Below are positions 1 through 4,625 of a stretch of DNA of 5,532 nucleotides, in pieces. Each line of letters begins with the position of its first letter. The stretch's first letter is position 1. This DNA is from an uncultured Bacilli bacterium (GTDB lineage: Bacteria > Bacillota_I > Bacilli_A > RF39 > UBA660). The notes under the pieces are model-generated. The model was not told where the DNA came from, made no database searches, and was given only the letters and a program-made list of their open reading frames with translations. A program made the position numbers and the translations under genes. The stretch covers positions 1-5,532 of the forward strand of contig CANQLN010000071.1 in NCBI GenBank assembly GCA_947624695.1, written 5' to 3'.

Positions 1-48
1 ACTACAAATTCTTGCTTTTCTTTTTTTCGCTTTCTATTTTTAATGCTT

Positions 49-1485
49 TTACTTCACACCAGAAATTCTAGAGCCTTCTTTTATTTTATTAATAGCGTTA
101 TCTATAGATTCTTCATCAGGTATCATAACATATAACTTATTATTCTTATAAGAATAAGTATATTCATAACCATCTTCCCCAGTTAAGATTTGACTTTCTA
201 TTTGCCAATTCCTTGGACTTTGAATTTCTTTTTTAACAAATCCTAACATAACACTTTGACTAGCATTAGTAGTAAATGAACCTTCTAAAGTTTTAAGTAA
301 ACTATTATATTTGGTAATAATAGCTTTACTTCTGGCTTTATTAATAACGGCTTCTAAAACTTTAATTTGATTTTTACCTCGACCTAAATCTCCACCAGTT
401 ACATGATGTCTTTCTCTTACAAATGATAAAGCTTTCTCACCATCTAGGGTTATTTCTCCTTTTGGATATTTAAAATTATCTTCTGATGTAAAGGATTCAT
501 CATTATAAATCGTTATCCCATCTAAAACGTCAATCGCTTTAATAACGGAAGTAAAATTAACTTTAACATAATAATTAATTTTTGTATCTAATAATCTTTC
601 AATCGCATAAATACTTGAATCTACTCCATATATTCCGGCATGTGTTAATTTATCTTTCATACTATTATTATTGATATTAATATAATAGTCTCTAGGTATC
701 CAAGTAATTAATACTTTTTCTGTAACCGGATTAACTGTTACGACAATATTAACATCACTTCTTGATGTTTGATTAATTTTACCAAAAGTATCAATACCAC
801 TTATATAGACATTAAATGGTTCTTTATTAATATTAATGGCTTCTTCAATATTATTAATATCATCCTTTATTTCAATTTGATAAATATTATTTAAATTATT
901 ATAATCATCAACATTATTCTCTTTTAAAATATTTAGTTCACTATCTTCTAAAATAATTCCCGCGACTTTTTCATCAAATAAATTACTAACTAAAGTATCG
1001 GTATCTTCATAGTCTTTAAATTCCGGATTAATTTTTTCTTGAATATTACTTTGAGCACTTTCTAAGGAAGATGCCATACTAACTTCATTTATGCCAATTA
1101 CTTCCCCATCTAAGTCATCTATTTTTTTATAAGATGCACTATTTAAAACTAAAACATTATAAGTTTTTAAATCATAATTATCTTTATTTAAACTAAATAA
1201 AAAGCCCATGGTATTAAATAAATATACTTCGCCAAAAATAGTTATAGCAATAATAGCTATACTACCTAAATTACCTAATAAGCGCCAAATTCTAATTTTG
1301 TTAAAGTTAAGTAAAGAAATTCCTAAAACAATAAAGGCAGTTATGGCAATAGCAATTAAGGTCCAAGCAAGAGGAATAACATTTAAATAAATGACGGCTC
1401 CAAAAAGAAGAGTTAAAACTCCCAATAAAATAAATGTTAATAATTTACCAAATTTATGTTTCTTTTTTTTCTTGATTGTCTTCAT
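49..1485 (-). CDS. LCP (LytR-CpsA-Psr) family cell-wall polymer ligase with N-terminal solute-binding-like insert
   Basis: The 478-residue protein starts at an ATG preceded by GAGGAG with 7 nt spacing. LCP enzymes transfer lipid-linked anionic polymers such as teichoic acid or capsule onto peptidoglycan outside the membrane. After a lysine-rich N-terminus (residues 4-14) come three hydrophobic segments at about 15-35, 38-60 and 71-90, which should place the rest outside the cell. The LCP core covers about 224-385. It shows the typical ISGID...SRSD stretch (229-244), IPRD (263-266), the DGITIYND strand (322-329), LDGEKALSFVRER (347-359) and GGDLGRGKNQ (364-373). Arginines 242, 265, 357 and 369 fit the family's pyrophosphate-binding set. 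Residues 107-205 look like one lobe of a type-2 periplasmic binding protein (VLVLNS..YKKIDDLDGEVIG, then VAGIILED). The family assignment is firm. The polymer it handles is unknown, and the role of the insert is inference. It has its own promoter and lies downstream of a terminator. Confidence 0.93.
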   Translation of the reverse strand: MKTIKKKKKHKFGKLLTFILLGVLTLLFGAVIYLNVIPLAWTLIAIAITAFIVLGISLLNFNKIRIWRLLGNLGSIAIIAITIFGEVYLFNTMGFLFSLNKDNYDLKTYNVLVLNSASYKKIDDLDGEVIGINEVSMASSLESAQSNIQEKINPEFKDYEDTDTLVSNLFDEKVAGIILEDSELNILKENNVDDYNNLNNIYQIEIKDDINNIEEAININKEPFNVYISGIDTFGKINQTSRSDVNIVVTVNPVTEKVLITWIPRDYYININNNSMKDKLTHAGIYGVDSSIYAIERLLDTKINYYVKVNFTSVIKAIDVLDGITIYNDESFTSEDNFKYPKGEITLDGEKALSFVRERHHVTGGDLGRGKNQIKVLEAVINKARSKAIITKYNSLLKTLEGSFTTNASQSVMLGFVKKEIQSPRNWQIESQILTGEDGYEYTYSYKNNKLYVMIPDEESIDNAINKIKEGSRISGVK

Positions 1486-1506
1486 AAGAAAACTCCTCGT
1501 ATCTTA

Positions 1507-1534
1507 ATTATAACAAACATCTAATTTTTAACAA
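1507..1534 (-). promoter_or_regulatory. Extended -10 promoter of the LCP gene
   Basis: On the minus strand a perfect TATAAT (1507-1512) is preceded by TGT (1513-1515), giving an extended -10. TTGTTA (1529-1534) sits 16 bp upstream as a weak -35. The predicted transcription start is near 1500, leaving a leader of only about 15 nt that begins almost at the GAGGAG ribosome-binding site (1493-1498). The -35 box overlaps the T-tract of the preceding gene's terminator, so termination and initiation are packed into the same roughly 60 bp. Confidence 0.75.
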
Positions 1535-1566
1535 AAAAATAAGCGTTTTTAGTTAACGCTTATTTG
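1533..1566 (-). terminator. Rho-independent terminator of the orphan membrane-protein gene
   Basis: A perfect 11-bp inverted repeat (AAATAAGCGTT at 1537-1547, AACGCTTATTT at 1555-1565) has a 7-nt loop. Read on the minus strand, the stem begins 2 nt after the stop codon of the upstream gene and runs into a seven-T tract (1533-1539). The tail direction shows that it serves minus-strand transcription and separates that gene from the LCP gene. Confidence 0.88.
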
Positions 1567-1567
1567 A

Positions 1568-2392
1568 CTATTTATTTAAAAAATAGGCAATCAGAAATAT
1601 AATTAAAGCTATTACCCAAGCAAGAACTACTAAAAATATAATTATACTACTATATTTTTTGACACTCTTAATGGTCTTACTTCGCTCAAGTTCCATTTCT
1701 TCATAAATTTTCGTTAATTCTTTTGAAGGAAAGTTACTCGGTAGCCAATCTTTATTATAATATTTGTTATTTTTATCCCAAGTATATGATACTTCAACTT
1801 CGTCTTTATTTCCTACAAATTCACTATCACTATAAGATAAATAATCATAAAGAATGGTATAAAAAGAAATAATTATTTCTAAATCTTTATATTCATCAAG
1901 TATAAATATATAGTAGTAATCTAAATTGTCATGGCGATGTAAAGGCTTAATTATTTCAGCAATTTGTTTATCATCATTGTATATAAATATATGATGGGTT
2001 TTACCAATGGACTTATTATAGCAAATAAGACCATAATCTTCATATTCAATAACTTGTTTAGTGTCTAATACTCCATTTATTAACTTATAAATTTTTCCTT
2101 TTATTTGCTTATTTTGATCTATAATATTATATATTTTGGATTTTTGGCTCTTCGTAAATACCCATTTTATAGGGATTAAATTATTAGCTACATTTTCCGT
2201 AACGCTATAATCCGTATAAAAAATTGGCTTTTCATTTTTATCAGTAATAACACAAGTTCTTTTTTTATCAACATCTAAAGGGGTGTCAATATTAAGCCAA
2301 GGAGTACCAGCCAAAAATTTTATTTCGGAATTTTCGAGAATCACAAACTTGTTTTTGGAATTCGCTTTTGTTTGCTCTACTTTAATTATCAT
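1568..2392 (-). CDS. Unrecognised protein with soluble beta-rich domain and single C-terminal membrane anchor
   Basis: I do not recognise this 274-residue protein with confidence. The ATG at 2392 is chosen because AGGTGG (2398-2403) lies 5 nt upstream. The frame is open to a GTG at 2401, but that codon overlaps this ribosome-binding site and sits almost at the predicted transcription start. Most of the protein (about 1-185) is a run of short hydrophobic/polar strands with turns such as YNIIDQNKQIKGKIYKL and HIFIYNDDKQIAEIIKP, followed by YYYIFILDEYKD. That alternation of strand and glycine/asparagine turn, ending in a hydrophobic helix-like stretch (about 170-187), resembles tubby C-terminal/LURP-one (YxjI-like) domains, but this is a tentative fold guess. 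A charged helical segment (about 222-247) leads to one membrane segment at 248-271 ending LNK. With lysines just before the membrane, the soluble domain should face the cytoplasm. It has its own promoter and terminator. Confidence 0.8.
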   Translation of the reverse strand: MIIKVEQTKANSKNKFVILENSEIKFLAGTPWLNIDTPLDVDKKRTCVITDKNEKPIFYTDYSVTENVANNLIPIKWVFTKSQKSKIYNIIDQNKQIKGKIYKLINGVLDTKQVIEYEDYGLICYNKSIGKTHHIFIYNDDKQIAEIIKPLHRHDNLDYYYIFILDEYKDLEIIISFYTILYDYLSYSDSEFVGNKDEVEVSYTWDKNNKYYNKDWLPSNFPSKELTKIYEEMELERSKTIKSVKKYSSIIIFLVVLAWVIALIIFLIAYFLNK

Positions 2393-2397
2393 CTTTA

Positions 2398-2403
2398 CCA
2401 CCT
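2398..2403 (-). promoter_or_regulatory. Ribosome-binding site deciding the start of the orphan membrane-protein gene
   Basis: AGGTGG on the minus strand matches part of the ideal AAGGAGGTG and lies 5 nt before the ATG at 2392. The in-frame GTG at 2401 is formed by bases of this site itself, which argues against it as a start. Confidence 0.75.
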
Positions 2404-2409
2404 AGTTTA

Positions 2410-2438
2410 AGTATAAATATAAAGTAATAAAATTGCAA
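2410..2438 (-). promoter_or_regulatory. Proximal promoter of the orphan membrane-protein gene
   Basis: TTGCAA (2433-2438) and TATACT (2410-2415) on the minus strand are separated by exactly 17 bp. The predicted transcription start near 2403 falls on the ribosome-binding site, giving an extremely short leader of about 11 nt. The AT-rich background makes -10-like hexamers common, so the 17-bp spacing is the main support. Confidence 0.55.
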
Positions 2439-2440
2439 TA

Positions 2441-2466
2441 TAAAAACTAGAGTAAGCTCTCTAGTT
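2441..2466 (-). terminator. Probable minus-strand terminator downstream of the HerA-family gene
   Basis: A perfect 8-bp inverted repeat (AACTAGAG 2445-2452, CTCTAGTT 2459-2466) encloses a 6-nt loop. On the minus strand it is followed by TTTTTATATT. It lies about 100 nt after the stop of the HerA-family gene and just before the next promoter. Its 5' arm could instead pair with CTAGT at 2497-2501, so it may be conditional. Confidence 0.6.
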
Positions 2467-2517
2467 CGTTTTTAAGTTCCTCTTATGGTGGGAATCACTA
2501 GCTTTTTTTATACTTAA

Positions 2518-2529
2518 TTACTTAAGTAA
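2518..2529. repeat. 12-bp perfect palindrome TTACTTAAGTAA
   Basis: The sequence equals its own reverse complement over 12 bases and overlaps the predicted start of the possible promoter at 2534-2562. It could be a protein-binding site. In sequence this AT-rich a chance palindrome cannot be excluded. Confidence 0.4.
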
Positions 2530-2533
2530 CTAT

Positions 2534-2562
2534 AATTTATTATATATTTCTAAAAATGTCAA
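2534..2562 (-). promoter_or_regulatory. Possible promoter with consensus -35 just after the HerA-family stop
   Basis: A perfect TTGACA (2557-2562) on the minus strand lies 5 nt past the ATPase stop codon, and TAAATT (2534-2539), a 4/6 match to TATAAT, follows at 17 bp. A better TATAAT (2539-2544) is present but only 12 bp from the -35. If active, transcription would start near 2527, within the 12-bp palindrome TTACTTAAGTAA (2518-2529), and would make a leader or small RNA of about 90 nt ending at the terminator near 2440. Confidence 0.4.
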
Positions 2563-2567
2563 TTAAT

Positions 2568-4415
2568 TTAAACTTGTCCTAAAGGAGGAACAGTATTTAC
2601 TTGAACTCCAGATACAGGATTAGAATTAACAACATTGTTATTAGATGGAACACTTATATTTTCTTTAGAATCCCAGTAAGTTGAAACATCACAACTTGCT
2701 GAGTATGGTCTTGGATTAGGCATTTCAAGTTTAACAATCATCGGAATTTTAAAAGCTGTTCCAAAAGCGACACAAGTACCTGGTTGTAATATTTTCATTT
2801 TTTCAATAACATCACTACTAATATTAGGAAGCATTTCTTCCACATATTTGATATCTTTGGGGTGGGTCATTTTAAAGATTAAGAAATTAGAACATTGGGC
2901 AATAACGGTATCCGATATTTCAACCGGTCTTTGACTAATAATGTCTAAGATAACGCCATATTTACGTCCTTCTTTAGCAATCCGATCAAAAATGTTATAA
3001 CCAAGCAAGAAGACATCATTATCTTGTTGCACATACCGGTGGGCTTCTTCTAAAAATAAGTGGAATGGAACTGTAGCTCTACTCGCATTATCTTTAGAAA
3101 AGTCAAAAATAATTCTAGAATATATTTTAACTAAAGCTTTAGCATAAGCATCATCTAAAGTCTCTAAGTTAATATTAATTATTTGAGCTTTATGATTATC
3201 TTTATTAACTAAATTAGTAATAAAATTAGCAGGAGAGACAAATTTTTCACCAGTAAAGAACTTTCCAACTTCACCATGTAAAATATTATTAAGTCTAACT
3301 CTTAATAATTGAGCATCATCATGCATATTTTTATTTTGGTTAAAACCTTCACTAATTAGAGTAAATTCTAAAGCTTTGGCTAAATCATTTAAAGTATAAA
3401 TAGCATCATTTACTATATCTAAGTCTTCAATATCTTCATTAATAAATTTTAAAATATAATCGGTAATTAAGACTTCTTCACCAAAGTGACCTCGAGAATC
3501 AATTTGAAAACATTCACTAAAACTTCGAGTATAACCTACACCTGGAATAACAGCATCTAAATTAAATTCTTTCGTATGGCAAGTATCTATAATTGTAAAG
3601 ATATCATCCTTTTTTTGTCTAGCTGTATTGGGACTATATAAAATGGTAATTAAAGCTTTCGCGATAATATTATTTTTATATTCATTGGCTGATTCATTAT
3701 CAGTAGCAAATATTTTTGCATATTTCATAGCTCTTTCAATAATGGTTAATTGAGAGTGCTTATCAGCTTGCAGTAATATTCCTAAATCATCAACTTTTAA
3801 TAAGTTTAAAGGAATGTTAATTAAAACATCTGATTCATCTTGCGGATGAGCTGTTACAAATTTATAGTTATAATAAGGACTAATGGTATTAATGCTTTTA
3901 AAAGCATTTTTATATTCTCCAAAAGAATCAAAGAATATTAAATTGGCATTATAAGCTAAAGCATTTTTATTACTTAAAATATTTTGAACAACTCTTGATA
4001 CACCACAAGACTTACCTGACCCAGAGTTACCAAATATACACATATGATTCGCAAATAAATCATTAATATTAGGGCAAACATTAAAGTTTTTATAAGTTGC
4101 ACTAGCTCCTAAGACAAAGTTTTTGTTGGATTCTCTTCCCACTAATTCATATAATTCTTCCGTATTAATAACTCTTATTTTACTATTTAAACTAGCTTTT
4201 CGAAGTAGCCCATTATTATATCTTCCATTAATGTATTCCCCTAAAAAACGCACTTCAATTTCTTTTTCTTTTAACTCTACTATCTCTCCTAAAATTTTTT
4301 GATCACCATTTTCAAAAATTAAATGTAGATTAAGTAAATCACCGGAAGCTTCTGAACCTCCTAAATTTTCAATATAAGCTTTATTATCACTTATATATAA
4401 TATTCTACCAAACAT
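2568..4415 (-). CDS. herA: HerA-family (DUF87) hexameric ATPase / DNA translocase
   Basis: This 615-residue protein (from the ATG at 4415) belongs to the FtsK/HerA branch of P-loop ATPases, which form hexameric rings that pump or unwind double-stranded DNA. An N-terminal beta-barrel (HAS-barrel, about 1-90) begins MFGRILYISDNKAYIENL. The ATPase core has Walker A GNSGSGKS (129-136), the family's hydrophobic-D-x-x-G-E-Y element FFDSFGEY (161-168), Walker B LFLEEAH (453-459), a likely arginine finger in KEGRKYG (R484) and the sensor-like SQRP (494-497) followed by AQCSN (506-510). Residues about 577-615 form a Ser/Asn/Pro/Val-rich, probably disordered tail. Length suits the family. Archaeal HerA works with the NurA nuclease in end resection, and bacterial relatives occur with Sir2, DUF4297 or NurA partners in phage defence. 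None of these is in the window, so its job is undecided. A TTG at 4424 (618 residues) is an alternative start, but AAGGA (4428-4432) sits only 3 nt from it and 12 nt from the ATG. Neither spacing is ideal. Confidence 0.92.
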   Translation of the reverse strand: MFGRILYISDNKAYIENLGGSEASGDLLNLHLIFENGDQKILGEIVELKEKEIEVRFLGEYINGRYNNGLLRKASLNSKIRVINTEELYELVGRESNKNFVLGASATYKNFNVCPNINDLFANHMCIFGNSGSGKSCGVSRVVQNILSNKNALAYNANLIFFDSFGEYKNAFKSINTISPYYNYKFVTAHPQDESDVLINIPLNLLKVDDLGILLQADKHSQLTIIERAMKYAKIFATDNESANEYKNNIIAKALITILYSPNTARQKKDDIFTIIDTCHTKEFNLDAVIPGVGYTRSFSECFQIDSRGHFGEEVLITDYILKFINEDIEDLDIVNDAIYTLNDLAKALEFTLISEGFNQNKNMHDDAQLLRVRLNNILHGEVGKFFTGEKFVSPANFITNLVNKDNHKAQIININLETLDDAYAKALVKIYSRIIFDFSKDNASRATVPFHLFLEEAHRYVQQDNDVFLLGYNIFDRIAKEGRKYGVILDIISQRPVEISDTVIAQCSNFLIFKMTHPKDIKYVEEMLPNISSDVIEKMKILQPGTCVAFGTAFKIPMIVKLEMPNPRPYSASCDVSTYWDSKENISVPSNNNVVNSNPVSGVQVNTVPPLGQV

Positions 4416-4438
4416 CCTAATCAACCATCCTTAATTTA

Positions 4439-4457
4439 TAATATCATTATCATAGTA
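4439..4457. promoter_or_regulatory. Degenerate operator-like palindrome at the HerA-family transcription start
   Basis: TAATATCATTATCATAGTA matches the core of the perfect palindrome centred at 4536 (TGATATCATTATGATATCA) at 15 of 19 positions. It lies directly beside the -10 box and over the predicted start, where a bound protein would block initiation. It could be chance in AT-rich DNA. The shared TATCATTAT core and the location are the support. Confidence 0.4.
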
Positions 4458-4486
4458 ATTGTATCATAAACAAATTAAATTGCCAA
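4458..4486 (-). promoter_or_regulatory. Main promoter of the HerA-family gene (P1)
   Basis: TTGGCA (4481-4486; 5/6 match) and TACAAT (4458-4463; 5/6 match) are spaced exactly 17 bp on the minus strand, and TGA directly before TACAAT gives an extended -10. The predicted start is near 4451, with a leader of about 36 nt to the ATG. An 8-bp inverted repeat, AGTAATTG (4454-4461) and CAATTACT (4484-4491), overlaps both promoter boxes, and a degenerate copy of the nearby palindromes (4439-4457) covers the start site. This suggests repression or other control at this promoter. Confidence 0.75.
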
Positions 4487-4521
4487 TTACTTTTCTTATA
4501 CTTTTATCATACCGAAAAGGC

Positions 4522-4550
4522 AAATGTGATATCATTATGATATCACATTT
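4522..4550. promoter_or_regulatory. Perfect 13-bp inverted repeat, candidate operator
   Basis: AAATGTGATATCA (4522-4534) and TGATATCACATTT (4538-4550) are perfect arms around a 3-bp spacer, TTA. Each arm contains the 8-bp self-palindrome TGATATCA, so two such half-sites lie 11 bp apart, about one helical turn. It sits about 36-64 bp upstream of the P1 -35 box. Transcribed, it would make a hairpin, but the T-tract after it is interrupted, so a protein-binding role seems more likely than a terminator. Confidence 0.6.
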
Positions 4551-4595
4551 AAATTTTTAGTAATTGTTTTGGAATCAAATTAAATTTGCCAAAAG

Positions 4596-4622
4596 AAAAT
4601 GATATCACTTTGATATCATTTT
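4596..4622 (-). terminator. Perfect 12-bp inverted repeat: probable carboxypeptidase terminator and operator-like site
   Basis: AAAATGATATCA (4596-4607) and TGATATCATTTT (4611-4622) surround a CTT spacer. On the minus strand the stem starts 3 nt after the carboxypeptidase stop and runs into TTTTCTTTT (4591-4599), so it can act as an AT-rich rho-independent terminator. It also repeats the TGATATCA-N3-TGATATCA pattern of the palindrome at 4522-4550, so it may be a protein-binding site as well. The two roles are not exclusive. Confidence 0.6.
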
Positions 4623-4625
4623 AAT

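Larger units (their letters stand above)
2407..2517 (-). other. Structured intergenic element bounded by an 11-bp inverted repeat
   Basis: TTAAGTATAAA (2407-2417) and TTTATACTTAA (2507-2517) are perfect inverted arms 89 bp apart. Inside, on the minus strand, CTAGT (2497-2501) can pair with ACTAG (2461-2465), enclosing TTCC (2491-2494) that pairs with GGAA (2477-2480). ACTAG is also the 5' side of the terminator hairpin at 2445-2466, so the two folds exclude each other. That is the layout of an attenuator or riboswitch, but I recognise no known RNA family here. A small RNA or a MITE-like remnant are alternatives. No target-site duplication is visible at the ends. Confidence 0.4.
4453..4592. 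repeat. Imperfect direct repeat: duplicated promoter segment
   Basis: Copy 1 (4453-4486) and copy 2 (4558-4592) both begin TAGTAATTGT, then have 8 divergent bases, then CAAATTAAATTGCCAA (copy 1) or CAAATTAAATTTGCCAA (copy 2). The offset between the two conserved blocks is 18 bp in each copy, and the copies are 105 bp apart. Copy 1 is the P1 promoter itself. Copy 2 keeps the TTGGCA -35 on the minus strand, but its -10 has decayed to AACAAT and the spacing has grown by a base. A palindrome lies on the left of each copy. Confidence 0.7.

Noticed and set aside
1..48. Open K/R-rich minus-strand frame after the LCP stop, or a frameshifted LCP C-terminus
   Set aside because: None of the three frames has a usable ATG, GTG or TTG start with a following frame, no ribosome-binding site is seen, and the LCP protein already ends at a normal position for the family.
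1208..1390. 60-codon plus-strand open frame
   Set aside because: It lies wholly antisense to the membrane-segment region of the LCP gene. Its hydrophobic, Ile-rich content is the mirror of that coding sequence, and there is no ribosome-binding site or family resemblance.
2475..2517. Plus-strand small gene or terminator (ATG at 2485, T-run at 2503-2509)
   Set aside because: The frame is only ten codons, and no plus-strand gene exists for it to serve. The T-run is better explained by the AT-rich minus-strand leader.
2568..4415. HerA-containing phage defence system (Sir2-HerA, HerA-DUF4297 or NurA-HerA)
   Set aside because: No partner gene is present on either side within the window, and the neighbours are cell-wall and orphan membrane proteins.
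4417..4428. Tiny upstream frame ATG GTT GAT TAG before the HerA-family start
   Set aside because: It is three codons overlapping the proposed starts, formed by bases of the ribosome-binding region. Nothing shows that it is translated.
4464..4535. 23-residue minus-strand open frame (ATG at 4533-4535) upstream of the HerA-family gene
   Set aside because: Its start lies inside the palindrome at 4522-4550, it has no ribosome-binding site and it runs through the -35 and spacer of the P1 promoter, so it would not be transcribed from P1.
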